Assembly: GCA_030704615.1 (NCBI GenBank)
Contig: CM060733.1
Span: forward strand, 27,220,001 to 27,284,000
Origin: Takakia lepidozioides
Taxonomy: Eukaryota > Streptophyta > Takakiopsida > Takakiales > Takakiaceae
DNA: 64,000 nt
Direction: 5' to 3'
Shown here: one piece after another, positions 22,436 to 34,500 of the stretch
Numbering within the stretch: the stretch's first letter is position 1
Layout of the letters: every line of letters begins with the position of its first letter
Translations under genes and position numbers: made by a program
The notes under the pieces: model-generated
What the model was told of the DNA's origin: nothing
Seen by the model: the letters and a program-made list of their open reading frames with translations, nothing else
Database searches by the model: none

Positions 22436-24960
22436 ACGAGAGAGAGATGGCTTGTGTCTTTTAGTACGATATACGAGTCTTAGTTAGCACTAGTGTCTTG
22501 TTTTTGTGTTTGAAGCTTCCTTAAGATGTCAGCTCAGTTGAGTGAGTGGAAGATTGAGTGGAAAAAAATTAGCAGTTGAAGGGATTACTCATGTCGAGAA
22601 AACCTGTAGTTAAGAGAAAAATGAAATTTTGAGAAGAAAGATTGGTTTGTTTACGTGCTTAGCTGCTGATTTCTCTGTGACGGAAGTGATGAAACTGAAT
22701 ACAGATGGCATGTGAGCAGTATCGATGGAGTTTCAGCACCGTAACAAGTGAGCATGTGGCGAAGGGATGAGGCAGTCTGCAACTCCTAGGTTGGGAAAGT
22801 GTAGCCTGGAGGCATTAACTACTTTGTGCAGGCACGGTATGCGTAGACAGCGGCCACTTCATACTGACTAGTATCGGCTTGCGGACAACTTTACTCTTGT
22901 ATGATAAACCAGCGACGTATGATGAACCAGCAAATTGCCGAAGAAGAGGAAGGCAGTATCGAGGGCAACAACTCGCTCAATCACGAACGTCAGAATTTGA
23001 TTCAACTGGAGGTGGTGAACGACTGAGTCCGGTGCCATTGGTGTTAGGTGCAATAGGGCATTGAAAATGTAAGGGCTAGAACCAGATGACCAGCAACGCC
23101 CTAGCAACGCTCCGAATGGTGTAGCCGTTGCTGCCAAGCCGTGTTGGAACCAGCTCATGACCTGCAACATCTAGCCTGTAATATGCCAGGGATAAGCCAC
23201 ACGGAAGAGTATCTGCAAGGGTTGATGTTGGCCGATCTTGTAAGCTAGGAAGCTGATAACAACACATGACCGGGCTGACCGCAACGTAGCCAGTTGGTTG
23301 GCGTCGATATGTTTACAAGGTACTTGCAGGCTGGTGCTTAAAAACCACAATGACAAGCAGAATATGGAGTGGCTTACTGGTAACTGAGTTAGCAAATATT
23401 ATGAAAATCCGCCACTCAAGTTTATGGTTGTTAAGAATAGGAAGAAGCGGGGAGCGGCAGTGTCTCGGTCGAGCAACCTGACAGTAGAGATGTGAAGAGA
23501 AATGGAGCACGGTGTGAGGCCATGTTGGCTGGAAGAACTCAATGAATGATTTGCCATCAGAATATTGGGTTCGTGGTTTGGCGGCTTCCATCGACTCGAA
23601 CAAAAGCTGAACAGACCAGACCCTCGTTTTGTTTTCATTAATCATATCCAAAGTCAACCTATCGGGCTGGAGGCTCTAATGGAGGACGATTAGCTAGCTC
23701 CATCGACGAACTCTGCAATGGTGGAGCTGCGAACAGAAGCTTGAATCAGAATTAACTTGAGCAATCGGCACTACTGCTCAGGTAGTCCTGGTTGGGATGT
23801 CCACTCGTCCATCTGTAGGTTTGATAAATCTACGGGGGCGATGTCATAGCGCACCTAGGTAGTCTTCAGTGACACCTCAGTGACACTTACGTTGCTGAGA
23901 AGGTAAGGTATTCATGATGGATTGACGTCAGTGGCAAGATGAACATGACGGATCTTGAGACTGTTGGAGACCTGCGAACAGTGGAGTTTGGATGGCCTTG
24001 ACTCGAGAAAGGTGTGAAGAAGATTGACAAACTCCTCCGCCGTGACCAGGTTGTGGTGATCTCATTAATCTCTGTATTTTCCATGGTGGGCTATTTGAAT
24101 TGGAACTGATCCGGGTTCGTTTTGCCTGCCATTCGAATACCAACATTCAACGATATGGCTGGCCACCACCTCAAGGTGAAGCTGGATTGAAGTTAGAAAA
24201 TGGTGGATGGCTGTGAAATTGATTAGTCAATTCAAATGAGGGCCAATTGCTCTTGAATCGCTGGCCGAAGGTGGCGTCGGGCTCTGAACAGCTGGGGGAT
24301 TTTGCGGGCACTCGCATGGCACTATATTTTTTAACTTGATGGGAACCTACAGGGAATCGCAAAAAAAACAAAACAAAACAAAAACGTGGGAACGAACCAA
24401 AAGAAACTAATTGAAAATAGTTTTTCCTTGTATTTGTTTCCATTTAAGGTCATATATTATGTTTAGAGAGCCCGTTTGGCCACATCTTTGTCAAATGAGC
24501 TCCATTTGACGCAGTTTTTGGGGAGATAGCTGCAGGAAGGGGAAATCTACCAACTCATATTCTAAAAATTGGTTTTAGTTTTTTGGACCTGACCAAAAAT
24601 CTATAGAATTTTAGGCAATGCCATAAGTTTGAAGGGGGACCCCATTATCTATTCAATGAGCTTAAGGCTAATCAACCTTAACCACAGGGAGTAATGGCAA
24701 GTTAAGCAAATCTGACTGACCCAATTTTGGTCTATATTATACGACGCGAGGGTTAATTTGATGGAGAGTGACTGGTGTATTAAAAAATGCCCTTCTACAA
24801 ACACATCCTTCAGATGAAGATTAAATTGGAAAACCCCCTAAAACATAAGCCACATAACTGGACACATTAATTAATTCTTCCATGGTGGTACTGCCGCTTT
24901 ATTAACAAGTTACAAAAAGGTACAAAAGGTGGAAAACAGGTCTATACAATGCAGAGAGGA
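22436..24960. other. Intergenic, no gene recognised
   Basis: About 2.5 kb with only short open frames. None carries domain motifs, and no terminal repeats were found. The base composition (moderate GC to about 24300, then AT-rich) suggests old transposon relics that I cannot identify. Confidence 0.3.
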
Positions 24961-25295
24961 CTAGCTAGAAGGCACAATGCCTACGACTAGATTGAAGAGT
25001 AATTGGGATGTAGTGTGGCTGCAGTCTGTCATGATTATGAATAGCACTCAAACTTTGCGAACCGTTACAGTTTGATGAGAGTGTCGTGACAACAACATTT
25101 TTGTCAACTCTTGTAGCCCCCAAGTCTTGAAGCCTAGAGAAAGCAGATAGGCCCTCAAAGAAAATGCTGACTATGTCAACCATGGTAAGCTCATTGGGTA
25201 CTGAAACCATAGATTTCCAGATGGATGTGGATCTTTTGTAATCAAATTGCAAGGGGTTTCATTCAGTTTTACTTCAGGGAATAGTTACAAGTAAG

Positions 25296-25905
25296 TATAT
25301 ATTTTGGGACTATGACATAGGGTGGGCTGATTCAATGCATGATGCAAATCTCTAGGGTCGTACAACAATTGTGAAATTTTGTGAAGTTGGAAGATTAGCA
25401 CCGTATGCTTTGGTTGGGGATGCAGCTTATCTTGCACGTCCATAGATGTTTCCACCATTCAAAGGTCACAAGGATGGTCTTTCCAGAGAACATTACAATT
25501 GGAACTTCATACAGAGTAGCACCAGGATGTGCATAGAAAGAGCTTTTGGTCTATTAAAGGGCCAATGGAGAATAATACTGAAAAGTTTAGATGTGAATCT
25601 CAAGTTAGTCCCTGAAATTGTTGAAACATGTCTCATTTTACATAACATGCACGGATTATCCATGGGGACAAATTCAACAACAAATGGTTGGCAGAGGCTA
25701 CTGCAGAAGTGCACGATTATATGCAAAGTTTTCTCATACGTGGACAATCTCGTGCAAAAACGGATGCCATAGCTGGAAATTCACTCTCTAATCTACGTGG
25801 AGCTGAAGACAACTCAAAGGAGGAGCTCAATGAGCGAATAAAGAGGAAGCGGCAAAAAAATATGAAGTTGTCATGCAATAAGGAGGGAAAAGTACAAAGG
25901 ACTTA
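25296..25905 (+). pseudogene. PIF/Harbinger transposase, C-terminal half
   Basis: Translation gives 'DIGWADSMHDANL', 'VGRLAPYALVGDAAYLARP', 'MFPPFKGHKDGLSREHYNWN', 'MCIERAFGLLKGQWRI' and 'VPEIVETCLILHNMHG', which are characteristic blocks of DDE_Tnp_4/Harbinger transposases, including the second Asp (GDAAY) and the Glu (IERAFG). In-frame stops occur (for example just before MFPP at 25443), and after 25690 the sequence continues in another frame with a basic tail (about 25690-25905). The N-terminal part and the first catalytic Asp region are missing. The Myb-like partner gene lies tail-to-tail just downstream. Confidence 0.85.
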
Positions 25906-26044
25906 ACAGCTAGAAGAGAATGCATTGCCAAATCGTTGTGAAATTCAAAGAAGAGAACATGATTGGTTGATGAGATATTCCCTCCCTATTCCCTCACAAC
26001 ATGCAAGACCATGCTAGCAGCGAATGAACCATAACAGCGATTGA

Positions 26045-26575
26045 TCTAGAGTTTCTCAACTAACTTCTTCATTGTCTCTTGCATGGACATCAATAAAGAT
26101 ATTTTGATGTCCTCATGTGATTTGAAGCTCTCCATCATTTGTTTTCCGCTCTCTGCGACTTCTTCGAAGCAATGCTTAAGAAAATGGTCATTTTTCTTTT
26201 TTTTCTCTACTGATTTTTCACTGCTTTCTTTGCTCTCTGCACTGCCATGGTCACTTTCATATTTGTCTCTTGAGAGCTAGTAGTGGGGTCAAGGCATTGT
26301 GGTCCTTCATGGTGCACTACCGTATGCATGAGAGACCACATTTGCTCTATCATGCATAGACTCATCTACCAAATCATACTATCGACATTTCTCTGACATA
26401 TTACTCCCAGACGTGATGTTGCATGCCTTATCCTCTTTGTAGTCATTGTAGATGGATCTCCATTTTTTCTGCATGCCTCACTGTCCTTGTTGAACTTTGG
26501 ACAAATACCCACCAACCGGGCATGAAGCCTACTCCAATTGTCAATCCCTACAATCTCCCATATCAAAATTCCACT
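26045..26575 (-). pseudogene. PIF/Harbinger Myb-like accessory protein
   Basis: From 26575 leftwards the minus strand reads 'WEIVGIDNWSRLHARLVG', 'KFNKDSEACRK' and, after a frameshift near 26470, 'KWRSIYNDYKEDKACN', then 'YDLVDESMHDRA'. This is the Myb/SANT-like (trihelix-like) pattern of the Harbinger DNA-binding partner. A later coiled-coil-like stretch (about 26200-26045) contains 'FLKHCFEEVAESGKQMMESF' and 'MSMQETMKKLVEKL'. PIF/Harbinger elements encode such a protein beside the transposase, here in convergent orientation. Frameshifts and stops make it a pseudogene. Confidence 0.65.
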
Positions 26576-27510
26576 AATATATTACTGGTACCGGATTTGT
26601 ATGGGACAAAACAACAATTCCATGTTCTCATCCAAACCCTAGAAAGTAGAGACGAAATAATACACATATAACCGTGTGTTTGAGGACAGATAATTGCACA
26701 AACTATCCATGACATAATTGAAATGCACATTGGGACAGTTCATACGTTCATAGTTCATACTGTAGCCACACAAAGAGATACTACAATTTGTTCTGCTGGT
26801 TATTTCCACGAGTCCAACGCCGTAGCCATGTAGAATCGGTATAAAATTTGAAGGCCTATTAGACAACTTCCACTCTAGTACTTGGTTTTGGGTGTCATTG
26901 GATCTCGCGTAAACACAATAAGCATGATTGTGTTATGGTACAAAATATGCATAGGATTGAACGATTGAACCAAGAAATCCTCTCAGCCTCTCATCTGAAT
27001 TAGTTAAAGGGTTAGGAGATTGAGTCCTACCTTTTCATATCTCACCTTGAAGAGACAAATGAAGTTTATAGCAATTGATGAAATTCCTACCCTTTTCATC
27101 CCCCCATTGAAGAGACAAGTTAAATCTTATCCTGAATTCAGCCCATGGTTCTTTACCTCATTTCTTTCACCAGTTCGACTTTCTCTTAGTATCCATTGAT
27201 TCAAATCGTATGGGTGATTGCAAACTAGAGTGGACCCAAAACGGCAGATCATGAGTATATAAAGAGTACACAAAAGAGGATGTGGTGAATCCTCAAACAT
27301 CGGATTTGGTTCAACTGACAATCTGACCTTTTTGAATGTTAAAACCAAGATTTTCAAATTACGATATCTAATATTAATTCATAAATAATTTTTTGAAATT
27401 TGATCATACTCAACTGTGCATTTATGGTGGATGAATGCGTCTAATGAAAAAAGTTTTGTTATTTCAAAAGAGTTTAATCATAAAGAACTTTATGAAAATA
27501 GCTATTTTTT
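26576..27510. other. Intergenic, no gene recognised
   Basis: Probably the remainder of the Harbinger element and flanking DNA. Terminal inverted repeats with a TWA target duplication were not located by eye. Confidence 0.3.
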
Positions 27511-27516
27511 AGGCTC

Positions 27517-28523
27517 CACTACAAGGAAAATGGGATTTTACTACTGGCCCATTTACTACTCATGTCTCAAACTACTGCATAAACAACTGACCAATGGTTG
27601 TAACTACTGGCCATTTATTAAATTAATTATTATGTCATGGTATAAGTACTCTTAAGATTTGGGTGAGAGTAGTTTCTACTACTCATGGTGACACGTGGAT
27701 TTCACATAATAATAATTATTTAATACAATGCTCATGTGGATATTTACAAGTAGTACAATGTGAGTGATCAAGGACAACACAATGGTATTCAATTTGGGTG
27801 TGAGTAGTTTAAACCACTACTAATACGACGTGGATTTAAATTATTAAATATATATCCACAGTATTATGATGTGGATGTGTGTAGTGGTATAATACTGGTG
27901 GTTAATATTTAATTAGTCATTTTGAATACTAAGATAGTCGTCTTAAGTGCCAAGTGCTGATATCAGATGTATTTAAAATTATAATTACAATTGTGACGTG
28001 GATACGTGCACTAGTATAATATTAATATTCTTTGTGGACTCGGTAGTAGATATGACTAATTAAGTGATAGTGGTTATTCATATGGTTAAAATCTTTATTT
28101 AATAATATTGTCCACAACTGGATAAGTCATACAATATATGGATGGTGGTGTCTACAACTCTGTAAGTATTGAATAACTACTCTACAAGTATTGAGTAACT
28201 ACTGTAGGTCATTCATGCAAGGTTAAACAAATTCAAAAAGTTACTTCTAGGGTTTCACTACAACAGATCCCGGCTTTAACGTCTGCCACATTTACCCAGT
28301 CGTAGCATATATGTCTACAAAATGCAACGGGGTAGTGCTGGTTGCCAAAAATGACCACCACGAGTCATATATGTCACCCAGTACCTCCGCCACATCAGGA
28401 TCTGCGGCCAAACACATTTGACCAGATAGAAGAAGATGGTAGATACGACTACGAGTCATGGCCAAAATTGCAACAGGATGACGTGACATGGGAATGTATG
28501 ACTGCACTAGTATTCACAACTAC
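27517..28523 (+). mobile_element. Two CACTA left termini in series
   Basis: CACTACAAGGAAAATGGGAT starts at 27517 and continues like the 11653 terminus. A different CACTA end, CACTACAACAGATCCCGGC, starts at 28256. Neither has a matching right end in the window, so both are truncated or interrupted. The stretch between them is AT-rich with repeated 'ACGTGGAT' and 'GTAGT' words, which also occur at 29690-29900, so the complete CACTA element at 28524 may have split a larger one. No transposase is present. Confidence 0.45.
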
Positions 28524-28843
28524 CACTACAGCAAATGGGGGGTTTTGCGACGCCAGCCGCGCCCCACGCCTCGCGCGGCGCTTTTTTGCAACGCCCCGGC
28601 GTCGCAATCCCCGCTGCAACACCATTACGACGCCCAGCCGTCGTAAGGTGGCATGAAGGGGGAAAGAGGGCCCTCCTGCGACGGATTTTTTTTCTTGCGA
28701 CGCCCTGACGTCGGAAATCCAAACCAAAAAATTAAATAAATAAATAAATAAAAATTGCGACGCCTCGGTGTCGCAAAAGCGTCACTAAGGGCGCCCCAAC
28801 GCCTCTACGACGCCAGGGCGTTGCACTAGCATCACACAGTGGG

Positions 28844-28874
<31 letters not shown>

Positions 28875-29683
28875 GGGCTTTACGGCCTTCAACTTCACAA
28901 AAGCGTCGCTAGGACGCCCAACGTTGCGACGTCAGGGGGTCGCAACGTCGGCACAGGGGGTCGCAATGGTGTTGTGGTCAGCTTAGGTCCACACAATGAC
29001 GTCGCTTGAGGCACCTGGCGGTGGGGGGTACGACAACGGCGACGATGCTGGGGTTGGGTTGGGTTGGGCACTAAGGTCGTGGAGGTTGCAACTCCCCGGC
29101 GTCACAAGAGAGACCCCCTTAGAAGGAACTTGAAGAAACTTGAAGGAAATCTTTATATGTATATATATATATATTTAGATTGTTTTGTGATATATAGATG
29201 TAGCGTAGGTGTGTTGGTTAGTTTGTAGTGTCTAGAAATGTTAACGTGGAGGTCTTAGGTTCAAGTATGCATTGCATGATATATGTAGAACAATGAACAT
29301 ATCGCCATTAGACAAAACTGGAGTCAATGGTCAACAAGTTTTTGAACTTCAAAAATTCAAATTCAAATTTTCCCGCCTAAATTCCAAATGTACCCCCTTA
29401 AATTGTGACGTCCGGGCGTCGCACTTTGCGACCCCCGGACGGTGCTAATTCTGCATTGCAGAGTAGGTTTTTTTTATTTTTTTTCCGACGCTCGAGCGTC
29501 GCAAATCGCGGTTTCGCATATTTGCGACCCCCATTGGTCGCAAATTTGCAACGTTTTTTTGGCGACGGGCTTGCGACGCCCGGGCATCGCAAATTTGGTT
29601 TTTTTTCCCGCCCGAAAAGGGCTATTTTACGATGCCGCGGCCACGGCGTCGAAACCCCCCCCCCCCGAAATTTTCCTGTAGTG
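28524..29683. mobile_element. Non-autonomous CACTA element with TAC target duplication and GCGACGCC arrays
   Basis: The element is 1,160 bp. It starts CACTACAGCAAATGGGGGG and ends with the inverted form (..TTTTCCTGTAGTG), flanked by TAC on both sides (28521-28523 and 29684-29686), the 3-bp duplication expected of CACTA. About 400 bp at the left end and 280 bp at the right end are filled with GCGACGCC/GGCGTCGC palindromic units, the dense subterminal repeats typical of CACTA. A T-run of about 26 and a GGGTT run lie inside. No transposase is encoded. Confidence 0.85.
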
Positions 29684-29686
29684 TAC

Positions 29687-30510
29687 ACGTGGCAATTGTT
29701 GGTTGCCCAATGAATGTCTATGTGGACAAGATAAATAGATGAAATAGAACGTGGATGTGACTGCAAATGATGACGTGTCTACATATCATTGCTCATGTGG
29801 TTGAAATATTGGGTGGTGTATTGGATGCAAGTGCATCTAACGGCTGCAAATGATATGACTTCGAGGGTGACGTCGACTTACTGGTGATTTATTTTAAATT
29901 GTAAGTGGTTTCAACAACTTCACTACCAACTCCACAATTATATTTTAAATTCATGTAATTTAAAATAGATATTAGTTTTTAAATCGAATATACATTCATT
30001 TTAACTACTCATTTAATGACTATAAATATATATACCGTAGCCTCCTATGCGGTCCGACACTTATTAATTGCAAAAATGAGAAGTTGAAATATCTGAAAAT
30101 TATCAAGCTCAAGTGTTGAAATTTTCAGATTTTATTTTTCATTGTTTTCACATAAAATGTGCTATAGAAACTGAATTTTATGAACATATTATGACTTTGT
30201 TGAAATTGTTGAAATTAAGTTTGGAAATGCCGGACCTCAATTCTTTCAAAAAATAATTATTCCGGCACCAAGGTGCTGAACCGCATAGGAAGCTACAGTA
30301 TATATAAATATATTAAGCTAAAAATACCTTCACATACTAACATGCACTATGTAATCATTTTATATATTGTTAGGATGCAAAACGTTCAAAAACTTCAAAA
30401 AGTTGGCTTGAATTTAGGGTTGCTAGGTCGCAGAGTGCAGGGCTGCAACTTAGTGTTTTTTTGTCGTCTTCTTAGTGCCAAAGCATCGTGATAACAAGTC
30501 GTGTTTCAAT
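29687..30510. other. Intergenic, no gene recognised
   Basis: AT-rich sequence with ACGTGGAT-type words shared with 27650-28050, probably the right part of the interrupted CACTA-like element. Nothing coding was recognised. Confidence 0.3.
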
Positions 30511-30514
30511 TCTC

Positions 30515-31285
30515 ACCTTCTTCTTCGACCTGTTTCAGCCTGTTTTGCCCTCTCATCAGGCTCAGCCCTGAATTTGCGTATTGAATGATGTAAGTTAGCT
30601 CGTTGGGTGGATTTGTGGTGAGGGCACCTTCTTCCTAGACCTATTTCAGCCTGTTTTTCCCTCTCATCAGACTCAGCCCTGAATTTGCATGTTGAATTCT
30701 GTAAGTTGGCTCGTTGCAAAGTGGATCTGTGGTGAGAGCACCTTCTTCTTCGACCTGTCTCAGCTTGTTTTGCCCTCTCATCAGCCTCAGCCCTGACTTT
30801 GGATATTGAAAGATGTAAGTTAGCTCGTTGGGTGGATCTATGGTGAGGGCAGGTCTTTTTCTTGCACCTGTTTCAGCCTGTTTTGCCCTCTCATCAGGCT
30901 CAGCCCTGAATTTGGATATTTAATAATGTAGGTTAGCTGGTTGGGTAGATCTGTGGTGAGGGCACCTTCTTCTTGGACTTGTTTCAGCCTGTTTTGCCCT
31001 CTCATCAGGCTCAACCCTGAATTTGCATATTGAATGATGTAGGTTAGCTCGTTGGGGTGATTTGTGGTGAGGGCACCTTCTTCTTGGACCTATTTCAGCT
31101 TGTTTTGCCCTCTCATCAGGCTCAGCCTTGAATTTGCATATTGAATGATGTAGGTTAGCTCGTTGGGTGGATCTGTGGTGAGGGCACCTTCTTCTTGGAC
31201 TGTTTCAGCCTGTTTTGCCCTATCATCAGGCTCAGCCCTGAATTTGCATATTGAATGATGTAAGTTAGCTCGTTGGTGAGAGATT
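30515..31285. repeat. Minisatellite, about seven units of ~112 bp
   Basis: Units contain TTTCAGCCTGTTTTGCCCTC, then TCATCAGGCTCAGCCCTGAA, then TTTGCATATTGAATGATGTA, then TTAGCTCGTTGGGTGGATCT. Copies of the CCCTCTCATCAG word lie near 30549, 30659, 30773, 30886, 31000, 31107 and 31216, giving a 107-114 bp period. Units are about 85-95% alike by eye. The array ends just before the PPR sequence. Confidence 0.85.
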
Positions 31286-31319
31286 GGTAAGTCCCTACCT
31301 CATGCACCTCCCTATAGTG

Positions 31320-31890
31320 ATATTATATCATCAATCAACTTCTCGAGGATGCCCTGGAGAAGGGCAAAGAGGTCCATGGTGACATTGTCAAAGCTGGAAC
31401 TGTACCCAATGTCATTCTGAACTCTACCCTGGTGGACATGTATGCCAAATGTGGGAGCATTGAGGATGCGAAAAGAGTGTTCAACACTATGGCTGAACGA
31501 GATGTGGTGTCGTGGAACGCGATGCTTGCAGGGTATGCACAACAGGAGCGCGGGATGGAGGCCTTGGAGACGTATGAGCAATTGATGGGGGAAGGGGTGA
31601 AGTGCAACCACATCATGTTTGTGTGCGTTTGCAATACTTGTGCAAGCCTGGCAGCCCTGGAAAAAGGAAAAGAGGTGCATGGTGACATCGCCAAAGCTGG
31701 AATTGTACCAGGTATGATTCTGAACAATACCCTCGTGGACATGTATGCCAAATGTGGGTCCATCGAGGATGCAAAGGCAGTGTTTGATAAGATGGCTGAA
31801 CGAGATGTGGTATCATGGAACGCGATGATCGCAAGATTTGCCCAGCAGGGTCACGGGATGGAGGCTTTGGATACCATGAGCAAATGATGG
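31320..31890 (+). pseudogene. PPR protein fragment (PLS-type repeats)
   Basis: One open frame runs from about 31326 to 31887 with two near-identical repeat blocks: 'EKGKEVHGDIVKAG', 'VDMYAKCGSIEDAKRVF', 'MAERDVVSWNAM', then the same again with 'AKAVFDKM'. These are PLS-class pentatricopeptide motifs, of organelle RNA-binding proteins that act in editing or splicing. Two repeat sets of ~100 residues are far too few for a full PLS protein. There is no organelle-targeting start and no E/DYW end; the frame breaks at 31887. It is a gene fragment or the best-preserved piece of the decayed PPR region that continues at 33.3 kb. Confidence 0.75.
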
Positions 31891-33329
31891 GCGAAGGGTA
31901 CCACTGACAATTTGGATGCTGTGATGGATGCATATGTGTGGGAAAAAAAAAACGAACTGATAGAGTGTGGGTCCAAATTCATCCAAGAGGGCCAGATTTC
32001 AAGCACAAGATTACCTATGATTCCCTGTGGATCAATAGCTACAAGAAACCTGCATGGGTAGATGCTCTATTCCGTGGGGCTCAATCTGTCATTGAAGACT
32101 TCCATTACTCACAGGGAACATTATATCATTTTTGTAAAGTGCTAACATTCCTCGAGTAGGGAGGGCGGAGCTCCGCTCTCCCACCACCAACCGCAACTAA
32201 ATCCGGTAGTCATGACTAATATTTAGGGATCTGCCATCTTACCGGTCCTGTAGTCTCATTTTTCTCAATTTTTAGCAATGCCACTACTCTAACCCTTACT
32301 TTCTTCTAGCTACAACAGCCGCCATGGCGCGAGCTCCAGCTCGTTGCGCAGCTACGTAGCTACCTTGCTGCTCTTCTTCCTTCTACCTGCTCAGAAAGAT
32401 CAACCTCTTTTCAAAGCTCCGTTTAAGCTATTTTTCCATAGTTCTCTCCTGTTGTTTTCTTATCCTCTTGTTTTCAATGGCTGTTCACAATCGGCTGTCC
32501 ACCCGTCTGCATGCTCAACCCGGTCCCAGGAGTCCTCTGTGTGCTACGACACCAAGCTACTCAGTTGGGATATCTCCCATCCCCCCTCTCTGTATCAAGC
32601 TTGGAGCCCCGCTTCGATTGATCTCCCTAAGGCGACACATCTTTACCATCGACCAGTTCAGGCTGCCAGCGAGCTCTATAGTGTGTCTTGGAAGACCTCG
32701 GGGCGCCTCACCTTCAGCACCCAATGATGATCTATACTCACAACGGAAAGGTTACTACCGCCCCCACGCACAACATATTCATTATCCCAAGTGGCGATCT
32801 TGAAAGTATGAGGGTTCTCTGCCCTTATGGTTCCTCCAGCGATTGCATGTCGGCAGTTTCACAACCTTTATGTTTGCTATCACTTTCGAATGCGGGGTGA
32901 CTTCTTTCCATTAGGATATCCCCCCTGTGCCTCCGCTTCAATGATCTATAGGACAGCCCGAAGGCAAGCATATAGGACAGAACACTTCAGGGTTACATGG
33001 CATGCCCACGTAGCGGAGAGCGCGCTTAGCCTTCTTGCACGGAGAGTGCCTACCACTTTCTGGCTCACGACAACACCTTGGCGAGCTCGGAGGCTTCACC
33101 CCTATCTCTGGCGCCCTTTTGACCTTCAACCGACGAATCTGACTTCAGAGGCTACCTGCGTGAGGAGTTGGAGCTCTGATCACCGTAGTTCCCTCACCTC
33201 ATACCACTCCAACTAGCTACATGTAGTAATACCCAGGCAACATCCAACCAACAGGTCTTCACTCCTTCTTTGTTATGGGCCCATCCCATTATGGATGTTC
33301 AGGAGCTCCCTATTATAAATGATTCTTAA
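31891..33329. other. Insertion between PPR segments, no gene recognised
   Basis: Separates two PPR-related segments. Several open frames (for example 31938-32159, 32344-32727, 32468-32803 and 32827-33216) carry no recognisable domain. The segment may be an unidentified insertion; I found no terminal repeats. Confidence 0.35.
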
Positions 33330-34500
33330 TACCAGGAAGCTGGTGGAATTGTACCAACTTCACTCTGAACAATACCCTGGGGACTTGTATGCAAAATGTG
33401 GGTGCATCGAGGATGCACAAGGAATGTTGACACTATGGCTAAACAAGATACGGTGTCGTGGAATGCAAGGCTTGAAGAATCTGCTTGCCGATTTGTTGTA
33501 CCAAATGTCATTTTGCACACTACCCTGGCAGATTTGGACAAGGGCAATGAGGCCATGGCGACATCTACAGAGCTGGATTGTACCAACTGTTACTCTGAAC
33601 AATACCCTGGCGGAATGTATGCAAAATGCGGGTGCATCGTGGATGCAAAGGGAGGTTTGACACTATGGCTGAACGATATATGGTATCGTGGATGTGATGC
33701 TTAAAGATTTTGTTGTAGTTGTACCAAATGTTCACTCTACACACTGCCCTGGCAGACCTGGAAATGGGCAACGAGGTCCATGGAGACATCTTCAGAGCTG
33801 GAATTGTACCAACTGTCATGCTGAATAATACCCTGATGAACATGTATGCAAAATGTGGATGCATCGAGGATGCAAAGGGAAGTTTGACTCTATGGCTGAA
33901 CGTGATTTGGTGTCGTGGAATGCGATGCTGCAGGTGTTGCATTGTAGTTGTACCAAATGTCACTCTACACCCTGCCCTGGCAGATTGGAAAAGGCAAACA
34001 GGTCCATGGAGCATCTTCAGAGCTGAAATTGTACCAACTGTCACTCTGCACAAACCCTGGTGGACATGTATGCAAAAGTGGTGCATTGAGGATGCAAGGG
34101 AGTGTTTGACACTATGGCTGAACGTGATCTGGGTCGTGGAATGCGGTGCCTGCAGGGTTGCTGTGCTGTACCAAATGTCACTGCTACACACTGCCCTGGC
34201 CGATCTGGAAAGGGCAAAGAGGCCCACGGCGACATCTTCAGAGCTGAACCCAATGTCACTCTGAACAATACCCTGGGGGACATGTATACAAAATGTGGGT
34301 GCATCGAGGATGCTAAGGGAGTGTTTGACACTATGGCTGAACGTGATTTGGTGTCGTGGAATGCGATGCCTGCAGGTGGTGCTGTGGTTGTTCCAAATGC
34401 CACTCTACACACTGCCCTGGCAGATCTGGGAAAGGGCAAAGTGGTCCATGGCGACATCTTCAAAGCTGGACTCAGTATGTGTACACTCTTCCAGCCCTAG
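33330..34500 (+). pseudogene. PPR-derived tandem array, five ~225-bp units, frameshifted
   Basis: The words encoding 'VP(T/N)VTLNNTL', '[13 protein letters not shown]', '[12 protein letters not shown]' and '[20 protein letters not shown]' recur about every 220-227 bp (unit starts near 33355, 33582, 33808, 34030 and 34250). A unit of about 75 codons equals roughly two PPR motifs. Units differ by small indels, so the frame changes from one to the next, and stops occur. The nucleotide repeat is far better kept than the reading frame, suggesting recent unequal duplication of an already dead gene. Confidence 0.75.

Noticed and set aside
28240-28530. Open frames around 28292-28656 as a gene
   Set aside because: They lie across CACTA termini on both strands, with no conserved domain.
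29040-29070. GGGTT repeats resembling telomere sequence
   Set aside because: Only three units, GGGTT rather than TTTAGGG, inside a transposon.
29200-29280. tRNA-like stretch (GTAGCGTAGG..., GGTTCAAGTATGC) inside the CACTA element
   Set aside because: A GGTTCAAGT box is present, but I could not pair an acceptor stem or arms; too weak for a tRNA or SINE call.
30515-31285. CRISPR-like array
   Set aside because: A nuclear plant minisatellite of contiguous 112-bp units without spacers; not CRISPR.
32344-33216. Several overlapping plus-strand frames between PPR segments
   Set aside because: No domain, no codon-like conservation, frames interrupted; not reported as genes.
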